A stretch of DNA of 20,546 nucleotides from Anaerolineaceae bacterium UBA700 (GTDB taxonomy: Bacteria > Chloroflexota > Anaerolineae > Anaerolineales > Anaerolineaceae), in assembly GCA_002298885.1 (NCBI GenBank), contig DBMK01000359.1, positions 1-20,546 of the forward strand, given 5' to 3'. Positions 1 to 7,783 of the stretch are shown here, in pieces (the stretch's first letter is position 1; every line of letters starts with the position of its first letter). The notes beneath the pieces were generated by a model. The model searched no databases, was not told where the DNA came from, and worked only from the letters and a program-made list of their open reading frames with translations. The position numbers and the translations under genes were made by a program.

Positions 1-29
1 GTTTTTTGCCCATGAAGTGGGCAAAAAAC
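1..29. repeat. Perfect 11-bp inverted repeat at the window edge
   Basis: Positions 1-11 (GTTTTTTGCCC) pair exactly with 19-29 (GGGCAAAAAAC) around a 7-base loop. It lies 31 bases beyond the stop codon of the minus-strand gene ending at 60, so a transcript-end role is tempting. However, the T-run is on the 5' side of the stem on both strands and no T-tract follows the 3' arm, so this is not a canonical intrinsic terminator. It may be part of a longer structure cut by the window edge. Confidence 0.6.
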
Positions 30-59
30 CGCTATTCTAAAGAAAACCTGGCTTCAGGG

Positions 60-734
60 TTAATCGTTGCTGAAGTCTGTGTCTGTCTTTTCTTGGCGGG
101 CGGCAATGGCCTTCTTGATCTGTTCGAGCAGAGCTTTCCAGACCTGCGGGCGGGTCTGCTCGCACTGCTGGAAGAGCTGCCGCACCGGCGCCAGGGGCTG
201 AGTCTGCGCCAGAAGGCGGGTGGGATCCGGCAGCCAATATTCGCGCACCGTGAAAATCTTCAGTTTTTTCTTTTCTTCCATGCCGAGCAGGGAACGGTCT
301 GCCAGGCCTCCCTTGATCCGCTCGATTACCTCGCCGGCCGGAGAGGCGAAATCGGCCCCCAGCCAGTTGTAAACGATCCCGTAGACTTCGGCGTTATTCT
401 GCACTTTCAGATGTTCGGCAGCCGCAGGCAAATCCGCCTCCAGGGTGAGCTTTGGCCACTGGCGCAGCGGGCCGCACAGGTCGGCGTACAGTGCCTGGAC
501 CGAGCCCAGGCCTAAAAAGCCCTTCTTCTGGCGCAGTTCCAGGCGCAGCGTGCCGGTTTGCTCGTTGATTAAAAAGGCGGCAGCCACTGCCATCTGGGCC
601 AGTTGGGCGCCGTTCACCTCCTGGTCGAGGTGCATCAGGTGCATTCTCCCAAAGGGGCCGCCCTTTTGGGCAAATTCTTCTCCGTTCAGGAAAACCTGTT
701 CGCTGGGGGTCAGGTATGGGTTGGGGTTACTCAT
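60..734 (-). CDS. Uncharacterised protein, weakly GOLPH3/GPP34-like
   Basis: This encodes a 224-residue soluble protein with no signal peptide or membrane segment. The ATG start at 734 is supported by GGAGGG three bases upstream (738-743). I do not recognise it firmly. The order of an N-terminal LTPSEQVFL, an Ala/Leu-rich helix near residues 43-55 followed by a strand-like TLRLEL, and a late KKKLKIFTVREYWLPDP (about 155-171) recalls the GPP34 fold (LT-x-EE-hLL, alanine-rich helix, then a basic loop before a P-x-x-DP strand), a family that binds phosphoinositides in eukaryotes and is of unclear role in bacteria. That link is inference from pattern only. The C-terminus is acidic and low complexity (KTDTDFSND). 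It stands alone: the next gene on the strand, the response regulator, ends 281 bases upstream. Two hairpins lie in its presumed leader. Confidence 0.75.
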   Translation of the reverse strand: MSNPNPYLTPSEQVFLNGEEFAQKGGPFGRMHLMHLDQEVNGAQLAQMAVAAAFLINEQTGTLRLELRQKKGFLGLGSVQALYADLCGPLRQWPKLTLEADLPAAAEHLKVQNNAEVYGIVYNWLGADFASPAGEVIERIKGGLADRSLLGMEEKKKLKIFTVREYWLPDPTRLLAQTQPLAPVRQLFQQCEQTRPQVWKALLEQIKKAIAARQEKTDTDFSND

Positions 735-754
735 ATTCCCTCCGAATTAAACAA

Positions 755-825
755 CTCACTGGCAGATTTCCCCGATCCCTGCCAGTGAGCTCAAGATTCC
801 TTTGTGCTCCCCTTGTGGCACAAAG
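755..825 (-). promoter_or_regulatory. Two adjacent hairpins upstream of the 60-734 gene
   Basis: CTCACTGGCAG (755-765) pairs perfectly with CTGCCAGTGAG (779-789) over a 13-base loop. CTTTGTGC (800-807) pairs with GCACAAAG (818-825) over a 10-base loop. TGTGCTCC (803-810) can instead pair with GGAGCACA (843-850), giving a competing fold. They begin 21 bases upstream of the start codon on the minus strand, where they would be in the 5' leader or act as protein operators. The surrounding 840-935 is AT-rich and probably contains the promoter, but I could not pick convincing -35/-10 boxes. The remainder of 735-1015 shows nothing else I can support. Confidence 0.45.
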
Positions 826-1015
826 CCAATATCCATAATAGTGGAGCACATATAGATTAAACCAAATTAAGAATTTATACAATTGAATAGATACCAGTTT
901 TTGCCAAACAAAAGAGCAGTTTTTTAGGGCGTTCATGTATACAAAACGCGGGCGACACCTTGCTTAAAGTTGGCTGAAGTCAGGGGGGGATTGTTGGCTG
1001 GCACCCTCCCCACTT

Positions 1016-1681
1016 TCAATCGCCCTCCAGGTTCGCCAGTCCTTTCTGCAGAGCGTACAAGACGGCCTGGGTGCGGTTTTCAAGCCCCAGCTTGCGCAGG
1101 ATATTGCTGACGTGGAAGCGCACCGTCCCTTCGGCAACGGATATCTTGGCGGCAATTTGCGGGTTGCTGAAGCCCTGGGCCAGCATACGCAGCACCTCCA
1201 GCTCGCGGTCGGTCAGGCTTTCGCTCTCGGAGGACGCACTGTTGTTTGCCTGGGAGAGGTGGTCCACCAGTTTGCGCTGGATAGACGGGTCCAGGGCCGA
1301 TTTGCCCTGATAAACGCTGCGTATGGCCTGGCGTAGATCCTGTGGGATGGCCTCTTTCAGGATATAGCCTTTTGCGCCTGCCTTGAGCACGCTGAAGATC
1401 TTTTCGTCGTCCAGGTAATTCGAAAGCACCAGCACACGCACCGCGGGGTCTTTTTCGAGGATCAGGCGGGTGGCCTCCACGCCGTCCATTTCCGGCAGGG
1501 AGAGGTCCATCAGCACCACGTCCGGCCTGAGCGTAAGCGCCCGGCTCACAGCTTCGGCGCCGTCGTGTGCTTCACCCACCAGCTCCATATCGGGTTGAGT
1601 CTCCAGCACGGCGCGCAGGCCCTCGCGAATCAGGGGGTGGTCGTCGACGATCAGGATGCGGATGCGCTCATCCATGCTCAT
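1016..1681 (-). CDS. LuxR/NarL-family response regulator
   Basis: This 221-residue two-domain regulator is the likely output partner of the adjacent kinase. The receiver domain (about 7-123) has the acidic pair D13-D14, phosphoacceptor D59 in VVLMDLSLPEMDG, S87 at the switch position and K109 in GYILKEA. A GerE/LuxR helix-turn-helix follows (about 155-217) with LTDRELEVLRMLAQGFSNPQIA and TVRFHVSNILRKL. The gene overlaps the kinase by 14 bases, which implies translational coupling. AGGAGA (1685-1690), inside the kinase gene, is the ribosome site. It sits only three bases from the ATG at 1681 and nine from a second in-frame ATG at 1675, so a start two residues later is possible. Target genes are not evident from the sequence. 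No clear terminator follows. Confidence 0.95.
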   Translation of the reverse strand: MSMDERIRILIVDDHPLIREGLRAVLETQPDMELVGEAHDGAEAVSRALTLRPDVVLMDLSLPEMDGVEATRLILEKDPAVRVLVLSNYLDDEKIFSVLKAGAKGYILKEAIPQDLRQAIRSVYQGKSALDPSIQRKLVDHLSQANNSASSESESLTDRELEVLRMLAQGFSNPQIAAKISVAEGTVRFHVSNILRKLGLENRTQAVLYALQKGLANLEGD

Positions 1682-4600
1682 TATTCTCCTTTTCAGAAGA
1701 GGCCAGGTTCAGCTCAACTTTTACCCGCGTACCCCGGCCTGGCTGGCTTTCCACGCGCAGGGCAGCACCTATTTTGGCGGCTCGCTCGCCCATGCTCACC
1801 AGGCCCATGCCCCCCGCGCTCTGCTCGCCCGGCTTGAATCCCTGCCCGTTATCCTTGATCTCCAGCCGGACCCACTGCGCTTCCGATTCCAGGTTTAGGG
1901 CAACCTTAGAGGCATTGGCGTGTTTGAATACATTATTCAAGGCTTCCTGGGCGATCCAGAACAGGGCTTCCTCAACGTCTGCCGGGAAGCGGGTCGTGTA
2001 TTTATTGGTGAAACGCGCTTCCAGGCCCACTCGCTGCTCCACAGCCTCCAGGCGGAAGCTCAGCGCGCCCGCCAGGCCAAGCCGGTCAAGCTCCGGCGGG
2101 CGCAGCTCGTAGAGCAGCATGCGCATTTCACGCAGGGCGCGATGGGCCGTCTCCGAGCTGCGCTCCAGGTAGTGAAGCGTGCGCTCCTGGTTCCCTGAAA
2201 GCGAGTGTTCGCGCCCGGCTTCCGAGAAGAGGGTCAGGCTGTAGAGCGATTGGGTGACCGAATCGTGCAGGGCGCGCGCCAGGCGCTGGCGCTCTTCCAG
2301 GATGGCCGCTTCTTTAGAGCGTAATTGCAGTTGGGCGTTTTCCGCCGCCGTGGCTACCAGGTCGGCTACAGCCAACATCAGCGATTTTTCCTCGGGGTTT
2401 AATTTGGCGTTATCCCCCAAAATGCACATGATGCCCCAGGGTTGGCCTGAGGCCTGGATCTGCATGTAGATGGCCCCATTAAACCCCAAATCGAGCAGCG
2501 CATTCACCTGGACCGGCATGGAGCGTAAATCCGACAGGACCACCGGGGACTTCTGGCTGCCATTCCTGCGCCACCGGTCGAGTTCGACCGGCACGTGGTT
2601 GATTTGCGAAATCACACGCCGGGGGAGGCCGAGGGTCATCTCCACCTCCAGCGTCCCTTCGGTGGGATTCACCAGGTAAAAAATCCCGGCCGAGCCGCCC
2701 AGGATGGGGATAAGCTGCCTCAAGGCGCTTTGCATCACCTTCTTTAACCCCTGCTGGCCGTTAGAAAGGGCGGAGAGATTGAACAGGGTCTGCAGATCCC
2801 GCGTGCGGTCGCCCACGCGCTGCTCCAGGGTTTCCAGAAGGCCGGCGCGCTGGAGCGCGTTCCCGCTGATCTCGGCCACGGCCGTCAGCAGGCGGCGGTC
2901 CTCGGGGGTCAGGTCTTTGGGTTTGAGCCAGCCGATCGCCACCAGGCCGATCACCGCCTCCGAACTGTTCAGCGGAATGACCGACAGCGCATCCAGACCC
3001 TTCTGCCAGGGGCAGTTGGGGAAATAAACTCCAGTTACCGGGTCTGCAAAGATGTATTCCTGAGACTTGGCCATGATCCGCTGGACCAATTCCTCTTCGA
3101 GCTGGAATTCGCCCAGGCCGCCAAATTCGGGGTCTCCCTTTTCGGCTTCCAGCAGCCATTTCCCGCTGCGCCGAATCAGCAGCGCGCCGCGATCGGCGCC
3201 CACGATCTGCACCATTTCGCGCACCGTGATTTCCAGGATCTCGCTGCTGGCCTGGGCCTTGCGCAGCTCGGAAGAAACCCGCGTCAGCTTCTCGAGCTCG
3301 TCGGCCCGCCTTTGAGCGTGCTCGTAGAGCTGGAGGCTGGCAATTGCCAGTGAAACCTGGGCTGCCACCTGGTTCCACAGTTCCAGGTCGTCAGCACTGA
3401 TCGTGGGCGGCTGGTTATACACCAGCACCACTGCGCCGATTTTTTCGCTGCTCATCTTGAGCGGCAGCGCAATGGCCGTCCGGTTACTGGAAAGGACCGC
3501 AAAATGCTGCTGGAACCACTGTGGATCATCCGGACGGGCAATCAGGATTCGCCCGGCCTCCAGTGCGGCCCGGGTGATCGATGCTTCTCCCGAAGCCAGG
3601 AACTGGCTGGCAGGCCAGTAGTCGACGTCTCCCGACCCGGCCAAAAAAATGGGAATCTGCCGTTCGGCATCCCAACGGGTAATAAAACAGGCGTCGGCGC
3701 CGCCAAAATCGCCGATGCGTTCCGCCAGACTATGCAGCGTTTCTTTGAAGTTTCCCAAGGATAGGGAGGCCAGGGTAATGGAACTGGTCAGCTCCAGGCG
3801 CCGGGCCTTGTTTTGCAGCTCCATCTCAGCCCTGCGACGTCCTGTCAAATCCTCGATCGATATGATGACGCGGCCGTAGTTATGTTCGTAACCGCGCACC
3901 ACGGCAAAATGCAGAGCGGTGTAATACAGAACCTCGTCCTCTTTGGAGGAGGTCCCCTCCAGGGTAAAATCTGTCTGGCCTTCGGCAATGGCGATGATCT
4001 CTTCCAGCCAGCGCTCCGGATAATCGCGCACGAGGGCGCCAATATTGGTGATCAAATCTTGCTTGGAGAGTTTTTTGTAGAGGCCCAATGCCGCCCGGTT
4101 GATATCGATCACCTTGATCAGGTCCGCCAGCGACAGCCCTTCGTTGGGGTGGGCAGTGAAGTAAGCCCGAAAATCCTCGACACCCTTTTGGCGCAGCGCG
4201 TCCAGTCCAGCTTTTATAGATGAAAAATCCTCTTCCCATAGCGATACCGGCGAATCGTCGAACAGGGTGCGGTAGCGCGCCTGGCTGCGCGCCAGCTCTT
4301 CCTCGGCTTTTTTACGCTGGGTTATTTCACGCCCGGCGCCGATGATCTTTTCGATGCGCGTCCCGCTGGCGTCCCACACCGGGCGGTTGTAGATTTCGAG
4401 CCAGATATAGCTCCCGTCCGGTTTGCGAAAACGGACGATGCCCGAACCGGCCTCGCCCTGGGCGGTGCGTCGCACGTTATCGATGGTGATCCAGCGGTCT
4501 TCCGGATGGATCTTGGCGATCCATTTTTCGGAATCGGATATCTCTTCGACCGGGTACCCCAGGATTTCGGGCATTCCCTCGCTGATCCATTCGAGCTCGA

Positions 4601-5243
4601 ATCCCAGATCCGGCCGCAATTTGACGATGTAGCCTAAATCGGAAGTCAATTCCGCAATCATACGGAAGCGGGCTTCGGCCTTTTGGCGCTGTTCTATTTC
4701 GCGTTGCAGCTCGACCAAAGTAGACCCCAGGGCAAGGCTGCGTTCGGCCACGCGCCTTTCCAGAGTGGCATTGAGCTCCTTTAACGCCTCCTCTGCTCGC
4801 AGTTGTTGGGTCACTTCCTGAAGGATGCCCACGAATCGGGTCAGGTTCCCCTGGCTGTCGCAGATACCCTGGCCGCGGTCGCGCCAGTAACACACTGAGC
4901 CGTTCTTGCAATATACCCGGTAAACTATGTCGATAGGCTTGTGCGATTCAAGACCTTCTTCCAGGGCGGCCTGGAAGCGCGGGCGGTCCTCGGGATGGAT
5001 CACTCCCTGGAAGGCAGTCCAGGTGCGCGGAAATTCGCCCGGATCATACCCCAGGCGGGCGTCGATATCCCCGATGTAAAGGGCGTAATCCTGGCTGGGG
5101 TACCACTCGTAGATCAGGTCCGGGGTGAAGTGGGCGGTGAGCTGATACAGGTCCGGCGAAGGTCGTTGCCGCCTTCGCCGGCGCCAGACTTCTACAACTG
5201 TATGTTTTTTGGGATGGTTTTTTATCCTGTTGTTGACTGGCAT
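1668..5243 (-). CDS. Soluble multi-PAS/GAF sensor histidine kinase, NarX/HPK7 class
   Basis: The protein is 1191 residues with no signal peptide and no membrane segment, so it should sense cytoplasmic or diffusible cues. Reading order: PAS/PAC (about 35-150, with GYDPGEF and VIHPEDRPRF), a heptad-rich coiled coil (about 150-190), a second PAS (about 190-310, again HPEDR and a WLEIYNRPV strand), a third PAS-like segment (about 320-475), three GAF-like domains (roughly 485-640, 655-815, 835-980), then a HisKA_3 dimerisation/phosphoacceptor helix and HATPase_c. The phosphoacceptor is H993 in ARALHDSVTQSLYS. The N box is EALNNVFKHA (N1103/N1104), G1 is DNGQGF (D1131) and G2 is GGMGLVSM. The ATG at 5243 has only a weak AGGGA 10 bases upstream. 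The 3' end overlaps the response regulator, its probable partner. Domain borders are estimates; the ligand cannot be read from the sequence. Confidence 0.93.
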   Translation of the reverse strand: MPVNNRIKNHPKKHTVVEVWRRRRRQRPSPDLYQLTAHFTPDLIYEWYPSQDYALYIGDIDARLGYDPGEFPRTWTAFQGVIHPEDRPRFQAALEEGLESHKPIDIVYRVYCKNGSVCYWRDRGQGICDSQGNLTRFVGILQEVTQQLRAEEALKELNATLERRVAERSLALGSTLVELQREIEQRQKAEARFRMIAELTSDLGYIVKLRPDLGFELEWISEGMPEILGYPVEEISDSEKWIAKIHPEDRWITIDNVRRTAQGEAGSGIVRFRKPDGSYIWLEIYNRPVWDASGTRIEKIIGAGREITQRKKAEEELARSQARYRTLFDDSPVSLWEEDFSSIKAGLDALRQKGVEDFRAYFTAHPNEGLSLADLIKVIDINRAALGLYKKLSKQDLITNIGALVRDYPERWLEEIIAIAEGQTDFTLEGTSSKEDEVLYYTALHFAVVRGYEHNYGRVIISIEDLTGRRRAEMELQNKARRLELTSSITLASLSLGNFKETLHSLAERIGDFGGADACFITRWDAERQIPIFLAGSGDVDYWPASQFLASGEASITRAALEAGRILIARPDDPQWFQQHFAVLSSNRTAIALPLKMSSEKIGAVVLVYNQPPTISADDLELWNQVAAQVSLAIASLQLYEHAQRRADELEKLTRVSSELRKAQASSEILEITVREMVQIVGADRGALLIRRSGKWLLEAEKGDPEFGGLGEFQLEEELVQRIMAKSQEYIFADPVTGVYFPNCPWQKGLDALSVIPLNSSEAVIGLVAIGWLKPKDLTPEDRRLLTAVAEISGNALQRAGLLETLEQRVGDRTRDLQTLFNLSALSNGQQGLKKVMQSALRQLIPILGGSAGIFYLVNPTEGTLEVEMTLGLPRRVISQINHVPVELDRWRRNGSQKSPVVLSDLRSMPVQVNALLDLGFNGAIYMQIQASGQPWGIMCILGDNAKLNPEEKSLMLAVADLVATAAENAQLQLRSKEAAILEERQRLARALHDSVTQSLYSLTLFSEAGREHSLSGNQERTLHYLERSSETAHRALREMRMLLYELRPPELDRLGLAGALSFRLEAVEQRVGLEARFTNKYTTRFPADVEEALFWIAQEALNNVFKHANASKVALNLESEAQWVRLEIKDNGQGFKPGEQSAGGMGLVSMGERAAKIGAALRVESQPGRGTRVKVELNLASSEKENNEHG

Positions 5244-5287
5244 TTGTCAGAAGTCCCTGTGGAGGCGCTGCGCCTGGTTGTCGATTT

Positions 5288-5293
5288 ATTATA
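5288..5293 (-). promoter_or_regulatory. Candidate -10 box for the histidine kinase
   Basis: On the minus strand a perfect TATAAT occupies 5293-5288, 45 bases before the kinase start, in the 89-base gap between CBS gene and kinase. No good -35 is visible at 16-18 bases, so it may be weak, activator-dependent, or fortuitous. If real, the kinase and regulator can be transcribed independently of the CBS gene. Confidence 0.35.
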
Positions 5294-5332
5294 ATGCCAG
5301 TACGACACAGGGTTTGTGTGGAAAGGGAGGAA

Positions 5333-5770
5333 TTACTTGCCCAGGATCTTGTCCTCCATCTCGCGGATGGCGGCGCGCTGGCTGTAGATGATCTCGCGTA
5401 GCACGTCGCCGATTGAAATCATGCCGATCAGGTGATCGCCCTCCATGATCGGCAGGTGGCGGACGCGCTTGTTGGTCATCATCTCCATCGCTTCTTCAAT
5501 CGTTTGATCGGGATGGATGGTGTGCAGCTTTTCACGGCCGGTCATGATCTCGCTTACCAGGGTCTCCTTGGACGAGCGTCCCAGCAGGATGACCTTGCGG
5601 GCGTAGTCGCGCTCGGAAAAGATCCCTTCCACTTTATCGCCGTCCATCACCAGCAAAGCGCCCACGTTTTTCGTATCCATCACGCGCAGCGCATCGTACA
5701 CGGTGGTACGCGGGGTCACTGACCACACGTCGTTCCCCTTGACCTGCAAAATGTGCCGGATCGTATTCAT
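5333..5770 (-). CDS. Tandem CBS-domain protein
   Basis: About 145 residues made of one CBS pair (Bateman module) and little else. CBS1 covers about 8-65, with TTVYDALRVMDTKNVGALLVMDGDKVEGIFSERD written here as two stretches: TTVYDALRVMDTKNVGALLV and GIFSERDYARK. CBS2 covers about 74-132, with TIEEAMEMMTNKRVRHLPIM and GMISIGDVLREII. Such stand-alone pairs bind adenine nucleotides or SAM and report energy or metabolite state; the actual ligand here is unknown. The start is chosen at 5770: AGGAGG (5775-5780) lies four bases upstream. The adjacent ATG at 5773 leaves only one base, and the longer frame opens with a TTG that has no ribosome site. It precedes the kinase on the same strand and may be co-transcribed with it. 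Confidence 0.92.
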   Translation of the reverse strand: MNTIRHILQVKGNDVWSVTPRTTVYDALRVMDTKNVGALLVMDGDKVEGIFSERDYARKVILLGRSSKETLVSEIMTGREKLHTIHPDQTIEEAMEMMTNKRVRHLPIMEGDHLIGMISIGDVLREIIYSQRAAIREMEDKILGK

Positions 5771-5829
5771 CATTCCTCCTGATAAGCCCAATTAAATGAT
5801 CTTCCCATCTCGTTCAGATGCTACACCTT

Positions 5830-5858
5830 ATTCTAGCGCATACGCAGACGAACGGCAA
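5830..5858 (-). promoter_or_regulatory. Sigma70-type promoter for the CBS gene
   Basis: On the minus strand, TTGCCG (5858-5853), a 17-base spacer and TAGAAT (5835-5830), the last preceded by TGCGC. The predicted start is near 5823, giving a leader of roughly 50 bases that contains AGGAGG before the start codon. This is the cleanest conventional promoter in the window and could drive the whole CBS-kinase-regulator block. Confidence 0.65.
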
Positions 5859-5906
5859 CCGATTTTGGATGATTTTAGTAATAATACTTTTGCATGATAA
5901 ATGATG

Positions 5907-5952
5907 ATGGGGTTATACCCTGGAGGGTACTGCCTCCAGGGTATAACCCCAT
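5907..5952. repeat. Perfect 20-bp-arm palindrome in a divergent control region
   Basis: 5907-5926 (ATGGGGTTATACCCTGGAGG) is the exact reverse complement of 5933-5952, separated by the six-base loop GTACTG. It lies between two divergently transcribed genes (CBS gene start 5770, TPR gene start 5982), so it cannot be a terminator for either. Its right arm ends 17 bases before the -10 box of the TPR gene, placing it over the -35 position. It could be an operator for a dimeric regulator, a cruciform-forming site, or a copy of a dispersed palindromic element. Confidence 0.8.
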
Positions 5953-5966
5953 GAAATAAAAACCTG

Positions 5967-5975
5967 TGCTAGACT
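5967..5975 (+). promoter_or_regulatory. Extended -10 promoter of the TPR gene (leaderless start)
   Basis: TGC followed by TAGACT (5970-5975) forms an extended -10 element. Only six bases separate it from the ATG at 5982, so transcription should begin at or next to the A of ATG. No Shine-Dalgarno sequence is present before this ATG, in keeping with a leaderless message. Confidence 0.5.
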
Positions 5976-5981
5976 CATTGC

Positions 5982-7772
5982 ATGCCCGAAGCACGCTCCC
6001 AGGAAGAGAATATCTTGCAGGAAGCTCAAAACGCGCTGGCGAAGGGTGAAAAAGGGCGCGCCCGCGACCTGCTGACCCGCCTGATCAAATCCAATAAGGC
6101 TAGCGCCCAATTGTGGCTGCTAATGAGCGCGGCGGTTGAGACGAACAAAGAGCGTATCTTCTGCCTCAACGAAGCCCTGCGCTACGATCCGCAGAACCGG
6201 CTTGCACGGCGCGGCTTGATCGCCCTGGGCGAGCGCCAGCCGGAGGAAGGCCTGGGCATCCCGCTGAGCGTGCAGAAGCGTAACTGGGAAGCGACCTTCT
6301 TCGGGCGGACCTCACCCGAGGCCGAGGCCGGCGGTCGGGCGCTGCGCCAGCTTGCGGTGGTGGCTGGACTGGCCGTGGTTTTCATCGCTGCCATCGTCGT
6401 CGCCATCATTGCCGGGCGCAACGCGGCGATTGCCAACAGCAACGTCCCCATCCTGCCCACCTACACCCGCGGACCAACGGTGACCTACCTGCCCACGGCC
6501 TCTCCGGTGGTGCGCTCGCCGACCCCCACCTTCATCGGGCCTACGCCGCTCGCCATGATCCTTTCTATAAATTACACCCCCACGCCGCAGTACGTGACCA
6601 CCCCGCACAACCTGGAGGATTACAACCGGGGCGTACGCATGATGCGCGACGGCAACTGGGCCCAGGCGATCATCTCTTTCACCAATGCAGTCCAGGCCGC
6701 CCCCAATGCGGCGGATATCTATTACCTGTTGGGCGAGGCCTACCGCTTCCAGCAGAAATACGCCGACGCCGCCCAGAATTACGATAAGGCCATCCGCACC
6801 AATCCCAACTTTGCCCCGGCTTACCTGGGCCGGGCGCGCCTGCGACTGATCAATTCTCCCAACCTGCCCGACGCGGCCGTCCCTGACCTGGAAAAGGCCA
6901 TCAGCCTGGACCCCAAGCTATTCGAGGCATACCTGGAATTGGCCGAAATCAAGATCCAGGATAAGGACGGGAAAGGCGCCCTGGCGGACCTGGAAAAGGC
7001 AGCCGCTTTGAATAGCTCCTCGACCCTGCTGTATTACGAGCGCGGCCAGGCCGAGCTGCTGCAGGAGAGCCCGGTGCAGGCGCTTGAAGACGCCAGGGCG
7101 GCCAACCAATCCGACCTGACCTACCTGCCCGCCTACCGCCTGGTGGCCGAGGCCCTGCGCGCCAACGACGACCTGGAAAGCGCCCAGACCTACCTGGTTA
7201 CCTACACCACCTACGTCACCGACGACGCCGAGGCCTACTACTGGCTGGGCCAGGCCTACGCCGCCAACAATAAACCCGATTTGGCGCTGGGCGCACTTTC
7301 GCAGGCGCTGGAGCTGGACGACAAGTACTTCGACGCCCACCTCTTGCGCGGCCAGTTATACCTGGATCTGCCCGACGGCAAGAAGGCGGCTGAGGATTTC
7401 AGGGCGGCTTTGCTGCTGCGCTCGAACTCCTTCGAGGCCAGCCTGGGCTGGGGGAAGGCCAATCTGCTGGCCGGTGATTTTAAGGCCGCCGTGGACCAAT
7501 TGAACGCAGCCCAGCGCCTGGCCCAGGCCGACACGGACCGGGCCGGCGTGTATTATTACCGCGCCCAGGCCCAGGAAAAGGCCGGCACCCCACTGGCCGC
7601 CATCCAGTCCTGGGAGGCACTGCTCAAGCTGCCGCCGCAGGGCATCCCTGCCGATTGGCTGATCACGGCGCGCCAGCACCTGCAGAACCTGTACACCCCC
7701 ACGGCCGCTGCGGTCACTCCCACCGCCGCTGCGGTCACCCCGACGGCTGTTGCGGTCACCCCCACCCGTTGA
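5982..7772 (+). CDS. Membrane-anchored TPR protein
   Basis: This 596-residue protein has a cytoplasmic N-terminal part of about 120 residues with TPR-like helices, one membrane segment (about 123-145, LAVVAGLAVVFIAAIVVAII), a Thr/Pro-rich linker (about 155-207) and then a long array of tetratricopeptide repeats (about 210-570). Typical repeat signatures are DIYYLLGEAYRFQQKYADAA, APAYLGRARL and AEAYYWLGQAYAANNKPDLA. The large TPR part should be outside the membrane, serving as a protein-binding scaffold. The tail is three copies of TPTAAAV-type heptads. The Thr/Pro-rich linker is typical of Anaerolineae surface proteins. The gene is separated by 11 bases from the following PBP-like gene, so the two are probably co-transcribed. 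No enzyme motif is visible; the binding partner is unknown, the neighbour being the obvious candidate. Confidence 0.92.
   Translation: MPEARSQEENILQEAQNALAKGEKGRARDLLTRLIKSNKASAQLWLLMSAAVETNKERIFCLNEALRYDPQNRLARRGLIALGERQPEEGLGIPLSVQKRNWEATFFGRTSPEAEAGGRALRQLAVVAGLAVVFIAAIVVAIIAGRNAAIANSNVPILPTYTRGPTVTYLPTASPVVRSPTPTFIGPTPLAMILSINYTPTPQYVTTPHNLEDYNRGVRMMRDGNWAQAIISFTNAVQAAPNAADIYYLLGEAYRFQQKYADAAQNYDKAIRTNPNFAPAYLGRARLRLINSPNLPDAAVPDLEKAISLDPKLFEAYLELAEIKIQDKDGKGALADLEKAAALNSSSTLLYYERGQAELLQESPVQALEDARAANQSDLTYLPAYRLVAEALRANDDLESAQTYLVTYTTYVTDDAEAYYWLGQAYAANNKPDLALGALSQALELDDKYFDAHLLRGQLYLDLPDGKKAAEDFRAALLLRSNSFEASLGWGKANLLAGDFKAAVDQLNAAQRLAQADTDRAGVYYYRAQAQEKAGTPLAAIQSWEALLKLPPQGIPADWLITARQHLQNLYTPTAAAVTPTAAAVTPTAVAVTPTR
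7695..7766 (+). repeat. In-frame 21-nt tandem repeat
   Basis: Three 21-base units (7695-7715, 7716-7736, 7737-7757) and a partial fourth encode TPTAAAV, TPTAAAV, TPTAVAV and TPT at the extreme C-terminus of the TPR protein. Units differ at a few third positions and one second position, so the array is not brand new. Copy number could vary between strains. Confidence 0.8.
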
Positions 7773-7783
7773 GAGGTTTTTGA

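Noticed and set aside
1..29. Terminator for the gene ending at 60
   Set aside because: The T-run lies on the 5' side of the stem and A residues close the 3' side on both strands, so the U-tract needed after the stem is missing.
727..936. A 69-residue minus-strand open frame between the first gene and the response regulator
   Set aside because: It overlaps the hairpins and AT-rich leader, has no recognisable motif or ribosome site, and reads as chance coding.
5771..5791. A TTG start seven residues upstream of the chosen CBS start
   Set aside because: AGGAGG lies downstream of it and directly before the two ATG codons, so the TTG would not be used.
7695..7766. CRISPR or other array
   Set aside because: The 21-base units are contiguous, in frame and protein-coding, with no spacers.
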